A stretch of DNA of 64,000 nt. It comes from CAVVST01 sp963750995 (lineage in GTDB: Bacteria > Acidobacteriota > Vicinamibacteria > Vicinamibacterales > UBA2999). A program made the translations under genes and the position numbers. Where the stretch lies: NCBI GenBank assembly GCA_963750995.1, contig CAVVST010000001.1, positions 558,001-622,000 on the forward strand, written 5' to 3'. Position 1 is the first letter of the stretch. Every line of letters starts with the position of its first letter. The notes beneath the pieces were generated by a model. It did no database searches and was not told where the DNA came from. It worked only from the letters and a program-made list of their open reading frames with translations. Of this stretch, positions 51,877-58,770 are shown piece by piece.

Positions 51877-52359
51877 TCAATAGAGCCGCTTGGACATCTT
51901 GACCGCGTCCATGGCAACGCGCCCTCCTACGCGATGCTGGGTTCGCTCCATGACCTGATACCCGAGCGCCGCGTAGAAGGGTTCCGCATTCACCGAAGCA
52001 AGCAGCTCCAGATCCTGAAGGCCGTTCTCGCGGGCAATACGCTCGATCTCTCTCACCAACGCCGTGCCCACTCCCCTCCTGGCCACTTCTGGGACAACGT
52101 AGCAAGCACGCAGTTCTTTCTGCCCCAGCACTAAGCTGCCGAGCCCCACCGGCTCGCTATCGATTTCCGCGAGCAAACGGATTTCCCCATCGACGTTCTG
52201 CCCGAACCGGCGAACGGACTCGTCGGTCGTGCGCGCCGCCCAAGATTCAAGAACTTCTGGCGGATAGTGGGTGCTGGCGAGCCCGCGAACCGAACGGCCG
52301 TGGATCTCCAGAAAGGTGCGCTCTTCGCCAAGCCGCAATGGGCGAACAAGGACGGCCAT
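51877..52359 (-). CDS. GNAT family N-acetyltransferase
   Basis: This 160-residue protein with a complete GNAT fold has acetyl-CoA motif A ACYVVPEVARRGVGTALVRE (RxxGxG/A) and motif B-like ARENGLQDLELLASVNAEPF with YAALGYQV. The substrate is unknown. It stands alone between accessory genes. The start ATG 52359 gives a family-typical N-terminus (VLVRPLRLGEERTFLEIHGR). Confidence 0.85.
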   Translation of the reverse strand: MAVLVRPLRLGEERTFLEIHGRSVRGLASTHYPPEVLESWAARTTDESVRRFGQNVDGEIRLLAEIDSEPVGLGSLVLGQKELRACYVVPEVARRGVGTALVREIERIARENGLQDLELLASVNAEPFYAALGYQVMERTQHRVGGRVAMDAVKMSKRLY

Positions 52360-52536
52360 TCCAGCCAGGATTTTATGTCCCCGAAGGTAATGGGTGTCCC
52401 GTCGAGACGAACAAAGGCGAAAGTCGACAGGCCGTCGAGTGGGCTTGTCCGGGTCAGGCCGACTGGAACAGCACGGGCGCGTCGAGCGAACTCTTCGACG
52501 ACTCCCGTGCTGCTAATGAAAGTACAGAAGCGCCGC

Positions 52537-52908
52537 TTACTTCGCGCCGGCTGCCGCCACCTCGATCGACGTGGCGATACGCTCGGCGCCCTTGGTCGTG
52601 TACTGGATGGTGACCTGTCGTCCGGACGCAGATCCGAGACCCTCGACTCCGCCCTGCGCGCCGGTCACTTTCGTCTGGGCGGTGTACTGAAAGGTCTCCC
52701 CCTCCGCGAGCGTCAGCGTCATCTTCTCCGAATTGACGGCCTTCAGCGTTCCTTTCGCCGTTTCGGCTTTCTCGCCAGCCTGAGCCGCGGGAGCGGCCGG
52801 TGCCTGCGCGCCGGGTGCCTGCTCGGTTGGTGCCTGAGCTGCAACCTGCAGACTGAAGAAAGCGACGAACGCCACTGAGGCGAGCACGGCAACACGAGTC
52901 TTCGACAT
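52537..52908 (-). CDS. Small secreted protein of unknown function
   Basis: This 123-residue protein has a Sec signal (VAVLASVAFVAFFSLQVAAQ), an Ala/Pro/Gln-rich linker (about 24-50) and one small beta domain (GTLKAVNSEKMTLTLAEGET; RQVTIQYTTKGAERIATSIE). It resembles an OB-like or DUF5666-type periplasmic domain. No catalytic residues stand out. Confidence 0.65.
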   Translation of the reverse strand: MSKTRVAVLASVAFVAFFSLQVAAQAPTEQAPGAQAPAAPAAQAGEKAETAKGTLKAVNSEKMTLTLAEGETFQYTAQTKVTGAQGGVEGLGSASGRQVTIQYTTKGAERIATSIEVAAAGAK

Positions 52909-53050
52909 GGTTGACTACCTCCGCCCCGCTGACGGCGAAGACCATGCCACAGAAATTTAGCGAGTTATCTGGGTTTGTCGAATCTCAGCGGGGATCAGGC
53001 AAGGTCGCTATCGAGTAAGTCTTACACGGATGAGTTTTCGCGAAGGTCTT

Positions 53051-53635
53051 TTATCGCGGCTGAGTCTCACCTGTAAGCGCCGCAGCATATGGAGCTGGGC
53101 CAAGGAACTGGGCGAGGTCGCCCTTCGTGCCGCCATGCTTCCACACTTTCTCGTAAACGCGCTCGAGGCTCGTGCGGCTGACAACCCTCATTGCAATCTG
53201 GTTCGCGAGTTCTTCAGTCTGGAGATATGGATGGTGCGTGAACACCCACACGTGCCCGAGTTCGTGCGCGATGGCCGCCTCGAGCTCATCGTCGGTCAGC
53301 GCCTGCAGAAATGCGGCATCGATGGCAAGTTTGAACGGGTTGCTCTCCTCCTCCGGGGCTTCCACCGACATCATCAGCGCGTTGGTCGGCACGATTGACA
53401 CGACGACGGGAGCTCGAAGCGCCAGACGCTGCTTGAGATCGGCGACGGCCATCTGAAGTTTCTGCTCGGCGGGAGAAAGAGTCGGCCCCTCTGCCGCGAC
53501 CGAACGTGGCATGACCGAGGTCGCCACGATGAGAAAGAGTCCTGGGCAGTACCAGGTGTAGCGAATCCGCAGCGAAATCCACGTCAATTTGCGCACCACT
53601 CTCCCAGAGAACTCAGGCGGAGTTCTCTTCTGCAT
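53051..53635 (-). CDS. Secreted or membrane-bound M48-like zinc peptidase
   Basis: The motif ELEAAIAHELGHVWVFTHHP carries HExxH in the M48 or minigluzincin style, with EELANQ as a likely downstream Glu ligand. About 35 N-terminal residues (TWYCPGLFLIVATSVMPRSV then AA) look like a signal or anchor. The start is uncertain: ATG 53635 gives 194 residues, while the frame stays open to 53899 without plausible protein. It is small for M48, so it may be a stand-alone minimal peptidase. Confidence 0.65.
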   Translation of the reverse strand: MQKRTPPEFSGRVVRKLTWISLRIRYTWYCPGLFLIVATSVMPRSVAAEGPTLSPAEQKLQMAVADLKQRLALRAPVVVSIVPTNALMMSVEAPEEESNPFKLAIDAAFLQALTDDELEAAIAHELGHVWVFTHHPYLQTEELANQIAMRVVSRTSLERVYEKVWKHGGTKGDLAQFLGPAPYAAALTGETQPR

Positions 53636-54300
53636 TCCGTCCGCGAACCCCCGTGCCGCTGAAGGGAAGTTGGCGGGAGTCTCGGCGGTTACTTGGAATA
53701 TCGGCATATGCAACGTGACACAAGAGACCCCACACTGCGCGTGACGCGCGCGCAGAGGAATCCCCAGACGGCCGCCGCCAATGCGCCGTACACACTCTTT
53801 CGCGCGGCGGATACGTAAAGCCATTACCTCGTACCCAGCGGTTAACCTTGTTGCTGCCGTGCGTGCTTGGCTCACCCAAACTGTTCTGCAACGTATCAAG
53901 GATGGTCATACGCTCGTGCGGGACGCGGATATGCGTTTTCGGCCGAAATTTGACAGAACGGGTGTCAGGGCGCATGCGCTGCGGGGGCCGTCCGGCTGCG
54001 GGCACATCCGCTGAAACCTCGAACGCCGACAACGGGATCCAGGACGGTCCTGACTGGCACGCCGCGTCGATGATCTCTTTGCGCCACCTCGGCGATCGCG
54101 TCCTGTTTTGCGTCCATTGCGTCCGCGTCGCCCTCTCGGAATCGGGCTACAGGCGGCCTCGATGAGCCACGCCTTGGTTACGTTCTGTTCCTCCGCCGTT
54201 GCTTCCACGACTGGCCGTCTCCGCGAGCCAGATCCGCGCCCGCCCCGCGAGGTCGCGACCGGTGGCCGACGGACTAAGTCTCGAGCTTGCGCGGATGACT
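53636..54300. other. Non-coding or decayed stretch
   Basis: Open frames exist on both strands, but none has a believable start, composition or family match. Nothing else is recognised in these 665 bases. Confidence 0.45.
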
Positions 54301-54329
54301 TTGACAGCCCGCGCGGAAGGACGTATTAG
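54301..54329 (+). promoter_or_regulatory. Sigma-70-type promoter of the candidate RNA
   Basis: A perfect -35 box TTGACA (54301-54306), a 17-bp spacer and TATTAG (54324-54329, four of six consensus) predict a start point near 54336. It is the best promoter match noticed in the window and drives no protein gene. Confidence 0.6.
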
Positions 54330-54335
54330 TTAGAT

Positions 54336-54540
54336 GTACGCATCACTCACGGTGTGGAGGATCCATGGACATACCACCGGACTCCATAGGCGCGTCCCCG
54401 ACGGCATGATCGTCGAGGCGCGCGCAACAAGCACAACCGTTCTCAACCACTGAGGATCCTGGCTCTTGCCAGGATGCGTGCGCCGTGCACGCGAAGACGC
54501 CCGACACTCACGCCCCGGCGTGAGCGATCGGGCGTTTTTT
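54336..54540 (+). ncRNA. Candidate structured non-coding RNA of about 205 nt
   Basis: Between a consensus-like promoter and a strong intrinsic terminator lies a sequence with four consecutive stems. P1 is GCGCG...CGACG/CGTCG...CGCGC at 54390-54423. P2 is ATCCTGGC-TCTT-GCCAGGAT at 54456-54475. P3 is GCGTGC/GCACGC at 54476-54492. The last is the terminator hairpin. CGGTG/CACCG near 54349 and 54374 may add a 5' stem. No convincing reading frame occupies it, and the downstream gene is on the opposite strand, so it is not a leader. It matches no RNA family I can name from sequence; a 6S-like RNA has a similar length but needs 5'-3' end pairing, which I do not see. Confidence 0.55.
54497..54540 (+). 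terminator. Rho-independent terminator
   Basis: ACGCCCGA (54497-54504) pairs with TCGGGCGT (54528-54535), the inner stem CTCACGC pairs with GCGTGAG (54507-54524), and six T residues follow. It is the clearest intrinsic terminator in the window. Confidence 0.85.
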
Positions 54541-54675
54541 GGCATACCGCTTCCCGAATTCCCCTCTCAGAATCGCGATCCTCGATTCGTTGACGGGGCG
54601 GCCGAAGGATTAGATCGCGGCATTCTGAGCGCGATTGAGCTGCGACGGTGTCTCTCTACTCGCGGAACCGGATGA

Positions 54676-55356
54676 TCATCGTGCCGGCGGCTGCTGATAC
54701 TCCTGCGGCGTGGCACTCGGGGTGCCCTGAACGGGCCGGGGCTCCGGAAAGCGGTTGACGTAGAAAGGACGATACCTCACGGGATTCCCCTCCGCGTCGA
54801 GAAACCCGAACGACTGCTGGAAGATGATCGGCGGTGCGGCGTCCCTGGGCGCCGTGGCATCCAGAATGTACAGCCGGTTCTCGTGCAGATAGATGCCGGC
54901 ATAAGTACGCGTCGTGTCGGGATTGGTGAGCTGCAGCGCGAGGCCGGGGACGAACTCAATATAGTGAAAGGCGTCGTACGTGACCATCACACCAGGCTTC
55001 TGCCGGTACCTTGACGCGGCATGGGCGACAGAGCCCGCGATGTCGACCAGCCAATAGACGCCCCCCAGCCCCGGACCTCCTGAGTACGCGATGTGGTTCA
55101 GCGCCGCATGGAACCGCTGGGCATCGGAGTAGTCGACGACGGTGATCGAGTAGCGAGTCCCGCCTTGCTGCCACGCATAGAGGCGGCCTGGAAATTTGGC
55201 GCCGTACTCCGACTCCCACGCGATCGTTTCGATCATCGGTTGTCCCGGTGCGGGAATCGTGAACCGATCAGCGCGACTGGTGTACTCGACCCATTCCTGC
55301 GCGAAGACCGTCTGCATCAGCAGCACGACGAGCGTTATCAATGAAGTCACGCGCAT
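54676..55356 (-). CDS. Secreted protein of unknown function
   Basis: This 226-residue protein has a signal peptide (VTSLITLVVLLMQTVFAQ). It is followed by a mixed alpha/beta domain (EWVEYTSRADRFTIPAPGQP; YSITVVDYSDAQRFHAALNH; YIEFVPGLALQLTNPDTTRT) and a Pro/Gln-rich end. The pattern of a periplasmic domain beginning with a surface-exposed FTxPxPGxP segment is common in Acidobacteriota and Proteobacteria hypothetical proteins. No function is assignable. Its end faces the terminator of the candidate RNA. Confidence 0.7.
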   Translation of the reverse strand: MRVTSLITLVVLLMQTVFAQEWVEYTSRADRFTIPAPGQPMIETIAWESEYGAKFPGRLYAWQQGGTRYSITVVDYSDAQRFHAALNHIAYSGGPGLGGVYWLVDIAGSVAHAASRYRQKPGVMVTYDAFHYIEFVPGLALQLTNPDTTRTYAGIYLHENRLYILDATAPRDAAPPIIFQQSFGFLDAEGNPVRYRPFYVNRFPEPRPVQGTPSATPQEYQQPPAR

Positions 55357-55418
55357 GGACTTCTCCTTAGCCGCCTGAATACTGCCAGACCTGGATCACG
55401 GCCGAAGCCTGCGGCGCC

Positions 55419-56210
55419 TTATCGGACATGACATTCGACGCAACGACGTGAGATTGGTAGGTGTTCTGCCGCCCAAGCGTCGAACCCGATGCTGCCGACG
55501 AGCGGCAGCTTCAGCGCCAGATCGCTCGGATCCAGGCCGAACGTCAGACCAAGAACGTTCACCTCGAGCCCTTCCTCGGCGGCAGCGAGCAACCCGAGTA
55601 CGCCGAAGATGCTCGCCTGTGCCCCGGTGCCGCTCGGCGGCCGCGCGAACACGCGTGCGCCCAGGTAGTCCTTGCCGACGGCGTGCGCCGGGAGATCGAC
55701 CCGGAGCTCCGGTACCTGCCGCAGCACAAACGCGGTGAACGTGTTGGAGTTCGGGCCCGGCCAGATCCGATAGCTGTTTTCGTACGGGTACGTCTCGATC
55801 GCCTGCTCGATGCGACCGATGATCGCATCGACGCCGGCGCCCCGCATGTCGGCGAGCAGACCCGGTGCGCTGCCGAACCACCGTCCATCGGGAGACCGCT
55901 GGCTTACCCTGACCGCGGGGCCCCCGCGCCGCACCCGGAATCCGGTCACCTCATACACCGTGAACGCCGGTGCGTTCGTCGGCTTGGCGGCAATCCATGT
56001 GTGCACGCCGAAGTAGCCGCGCCAACGGGCTGCCCGCGCCGCGTACACCTGCACGACGGCCTCAGGAGTCTCTGCGGGATCCGGCGCCAGGCCCACTGGG
56101 GCGCGGCTGGCGAGGCGCCAGTTGCTGACGGAGTCCGCATCTCGGTCGGCATGCGCGAGTCCCAGCAGAACAACCGGGAGCAGGAGCACCCATTTCGCAC
56201 GTCCGCGCAT
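55419..56210 (-). CDS. DUF3750 family exported protein
   Basis: This 263-residue protein has an N-terminal signal or anchor. Conserved DUF3750 segments are WRGYFGVHTWIAAKPTNAPA, then GFRVRRGGPAVRV, then SYRIWPGPNSNTFTAFVLRQ, then GLTFGLDPSDLALKLPLVGS. The PGPNSNTF motif is diagnostic. The family's biochemical role is not known. The reading frame is intact. Confidence 0.85.
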   Translation of the reverse strand: MRGRAKWVLLLPVVLLGLAHADRDADSVSNWRLASRAPVGLAPDPAETPEAVVQVYAARAARWRGYFGVHTWIAAKPTNAPAFTVYEVTGFRVRRGGPAVRVSQRSPDGRWFGSAPGLLADMRGAGVDAIIGRIEQAIETYPYENSYRIWPGPNSNTFTAFVLRQVPELRVDLPAHAVGKDYLGARVFARPPSGTGAQASIFGVLGLLAAAEEGLEVNVLGLTFGLDPSDLALKLPLVGSIGFDAWAAEHLPISRRCVECHVR

Positions 56211-56709
56211 GGCGGTTCACGATATGGCGTTCGGGGCACGATGACAAGTCCGCCAGCGAAATCTATGGCCCCCACGCGTCCGCCCTGTGCCGACTTTCCA
56301 AGCGCACCGGCGAGGAATTGCATGATCGGTCTTGGAGGCCGAGCACGTTTCTCTTCCGATCGTTCCCGCCACGTCAGGTGCCTGCTCTCCAGTAGGTCAC
56401 GCATTCTGACGATTCCGTCAGGTTACTGTCTCGCCTGCGCGTTCACCTCGTCGAGTTGTCCTCGCACGATCAGAGTGAGTTCATCTCGTCTGGAGCAGCA
56501 CTGCGCCATCGTATGACGACCAACGCCATATTTCTGCCGTTCTTCCCTGGCCCGCGAATTGCCTGATGCAAGGTAACCCGCTCAATACGAAGCCAAGGCG
56601 CGGATCGCAGCGCCGCAGCGCGTAGGCCCCGTCTTTGCGAACGAGGCGTGCCGCTTCGGTTCCCGCCGCCGGAGGTGTGACGCGGCCTATCAGGAGTCGT
56701 CTTTCGTAT
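56211..56709. other. Stretch without a recognisable gene
   Basis: Nothing with family resemblance is seen here on either strand. It presumably contains the promoter of the DUF3750 gene and that of the zinc-ribbon gene to its right. Confidence 0.45.
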
Positions 56710-56916
56710 ATGCATGAAAGCCCAGCGTGCCCGTACTGCGGCCAACAAGGAACCATCCGCGCAACGAGAACTGTTGCGAAGGACGGATCTGCGGTTATCG
56801 AGTCCCATTGTGATCGGTGTCAGCGCGAATGGAGGGTTGATGATGGCCAAGAGCGCAGACGCGGTCCATCCGACCGACGACGCCACCCACGGCGGGACCG
56901 CCGTCAGGGCACGTAA
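56710..56916 (+). CDS. Zinc-ribbon microprotein A
   Basis: ATG 56710 encodes 68 residues with CPYCGQQGTIRATRTVAKDG, then SHCDRCQREWRVDDGQERRR and a very basic end DRRRHPRRDRRQ. Two CxxC knuckles about 29 residues apart form a zinc ribbon. The tail could bind nucleic acid. An earlier in-frame start (56635) adds an Arg-rich leader without homology. A clear paralogue is encoded convergently 91 bases downstream. Confidence 0.65.
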   Translation: MHESPACPYCGQQGTIRATRTVAKDGSAVIESHCDRCQREWRVDDGQERRRGPSDRRRHPRRDRRQGT

Positions 56917-57007
56917 GGGTCAACGACCTCTGGCATTCCCACGGTCCATCCAGGCAATGCGGGCAGCGCATCCGTGAACCAGACTGAAGCAAGAACAACG
57001 CGATGCG

Positions 57008-57214
57008 CTACTCATTGCCGCGACCGTCTTTGCGAGCGTGTCGGCGCCGATCTGGGGTCTGGTTTCGACGTTCGTGCCCATCGAGGACTGTCCAAACCCG
57101 CTCGCAGTGATTACAGCGAGACTTGATCACGGCTTCGCGGTTCATCGCCACGACACGTTCGGCGTGGATGCCTCCGGCCATCCCGCAGTAAGGACACAGG
57201 GTTGCATCGGCCAT
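57008..57214 (-). CDS. Zinc-ribbon microprotein B
   Basis: From ATG 57214 this 68-residue protein has CPYCGMAGGIHAERVVAMNR, SRCNHCERVWTVLDGHERRN and TPDRRRHARKDGR. It matches microprotein A position by position (CPYCG, VxxxxAVI, CxxC, W-V-x-DG-x-ERR, DRRRH) with no gap, although the DNA is diverged. Both have the same length. The gene end faces that of A. Confidence 0.65.
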   Translation of the reverse strand: MADATLCPYCGMAGGIHAERVVAMNREAVIKSRCNHCERVWTVLDGHERRNQTPDRRRHARKDGRGNE

Positions 57215-57310
57215 AGCCAGATGACGAGCCGAACGCATGGCAGGTCACATGACTCGGCTGAATCAAGGCAGCCCAGCAGGAATATTGAGCGCATTATAAG
57301 GAGTCTGGCC

Positions 57311-57343
57311 ATGACTACAGAAACACTGGTGCCGAAGAGGTGA
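57311..57343 (+). CDS. Possible 10-codon leader peptide
   Basis: ATG ACT ACA ... TGA encodes MTTETLVPKR. It has AAGGAG seven bases upstream and ends 43 bases before the next gene. It may be a translated leader or chance; no attenuator hairpin was identified. Confidence 0.25.
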   Translation: MTTETLVPKR

Positions 57344-57386
57344 GGGTAACCGCGGTCGGCCGAAAGAAGGCGGACAGAGGCCAACG

Positions 57387-57776
57387 ATGACTCGAACTAC
57401 CGTCACAGTCATAGCGGTTGCTGGAACCCTCGCGACCAGTGCGGCATTGGACGCGGTCAATGCGCAGCAACAGCTCGCATGTCTGCACGCCACGGGCGAA
57501 ACGCAAGCCGACGCTACACGACGGCAGGATGCCCTTCGCGTGATGCGGACGATCAACACAGTCCAGGCGCAGGTGTTCGCACGCAATCAGACCTATCAGA
57601 ACCTCCGTGAGCTATCGGATTCTGGACTGCCGCCACGGCCCTATGGGTTCGTGATGCAACTCACGGTTGAGGGCAGCACCTACGCGCTGCTTCTCCGTGA
57701 CACCGTGGATCCGTGCAGATACACGTTGTTCTCGAGTCAAGATGGTCTGATCTTCGTGGGTTCGCCGCTTCAGTGA
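57387..57776 (+). CDS. Secreted protein of unknown function
   Basis: This 129-residue protein has a signal peptide (TVTVIAVAGTLATSAALDAV then NAQQ). A mostly helical first half (RRQDALRVMRTINTVQAQVF; QTYQNLRELSDSG) is followed by a beta half (GFVMQLTVEGSTYALLLRDT; DPCRYTLFSSQDGLIFVG). Pilin-like globular domains read somewhat like this, but there is no prepilin signal. Function not assignable. Confidence 0.6.
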   Translation: MTRTTVTVIAVAGTLATSAALDAVNAQQQLACLHATGETQADATRRQDALRVMRTINTVQAQVFARNQTYQNLRELSDSGLPPRPYGFVMQLTVEGSTYALLLRDTVDPCRYTLFSSQDGLIFVGSPLQ

Positions 57777-58093
57777 CGCCGCTGTTCCCTACTCCAGTCC
57801 TCGCGCGAGAGGCCGTACTCCTTGAAGCGGGGCGGGACAATTGAAGGAGTTCAAGGTGTCCGACCCGGGATGACGGTTCTGTGAGTTGATCAGACCGCCC
57901 TGCCGAAACGCCGGCGACAGTCGTGGGGCGCCTGGCTACGGCGGGCAGTGGAGTGGGTTAAAACGAAGGACGGGTCGGCTGATGAGGTCAGTAAGGCTCA
58001 CACCTCACCTAAGAAATTCAATATGCCTGACTCTTGAATTTCTCCGAAAGAAGAAGAGGCCGTGGTTCGACCTCTTACCTCACCGCATGGCAC
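57777..58093. other. Stretch without a gene
   Basis: These 317 bases hold only an inverted CCTTGAA/TTCAAGG around 57825-57860 and, on the minus strand, a short readable piece (KEYGLSREDW) that may be debris of an older gene. Confidence 0.4.
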
Positions 58094-58336
58094 CTACCAA
58101 TTGGACGCGAGGCCCGGCAGGGATGCTCGCACCCACACACCATGCTGAACTTCACGAACCAGCCCAGACGCGGCCAACCTGCTGAGAATGCGCTCGGCGG
58201 CGTCTACGGGAACACTCAACCACGTCTGCAAGGTATCCACGGTCAGTGTCACGCTCGGGTTGTCGATGACGGAGCTGATTAGTTTCTGGACTACCGCTGC
58301 TCGGTGACGAATATTCCGCCGTTCTTCGTTCCCCAT
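58094..58336 (-). CDS. Small helix-turn-helix (winged-helix-like) protein
   Basis: From ATG 58336 the 80-residue protein reads RHRAAVVQKLISSVIDNPSV then TLTVDTLQTWLSVPVDAAER, and ILSRLAASGLVREVQHGVWV. This is the three-helix plus wing arrangement of a winged HTH. It could be a stand-alone transcription factor. No family name is certain. Confidence 0.55.
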   Translation of the reverse strand: MGNEERRNIRHRAAVVQKLISSVIDNPSVTLTVDTLQTWLSVPVDAAERILSRLAASGLVREVQHGVWVRASLPGLASNW

Positions 58337-58490
58337 GTGGCCCCCCGCCCTGGCACAAAAGCAAGGCGAAGTCCATATTCGAAAAGCGTGGCGCAATGCG
58401 AGAATGAACCGACGACAACGGCCATTAGCTGACTCTAAGGTCCTGGAGTCGGCTGATCAGTTCATGGATGAGCTGTGATGTCCAGGGATA

Positions 58491-58748
58491 ATGCCCCCCG
58501 AATACTCTTTCGAGGCAACCGTCGCGCTCCCCAACAACTTCGAAGACGTCACCACGTTGTTCGATCGACTTCCTCCTGAGGTTACGGGTCATACGCGTTC
58601 GCCTCGGGTGAGCGATTCCCGGTATACGGAACGCTATGGGGGAAGAGTCGACAGCCCTTGGATATTCTCCGTCCACGCCGACGATCCCGAGAATCGTGAC
58701 GCACTGCTTGCCGCCTTTGTCACTGCGGTCACATCTTCACAGCGATAG
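58491..58748 (+). CDS. Hypothetical small protein
   Basis: This 85-residue frame begins MPPEYSFEATVALPNNFEDV and ends WIFSVHADDPENRDALLAAF then VTAVTSSQR. Composition is protein-like, and it ends 23 bases before the kinase stop on the other strand. A 83-codon frame overlaps it on the minus strand (58425-58676), but it looks less protein-like. No family recognised. Confidence 0.4.
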   Translation: MPPEYSFEATVALPNNFEDVTTLFDRLPPEVTGHTRSPRVSDSRYTERYGGRVDSPWIFSVHADDPENRDALLAAFVTAVTSSQR

Positions 58749-58770
58749 CAGCCGGCCGTGCAACGCGCCG

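Noticed and set aside
58425..58676. An 83-codon minus-strand frame overlapping the hypothetical gene at 58491-58748
   Set aside because: It has Arg-rich shadow-like composition and no start context; the plus-strand frame is more protein-like.
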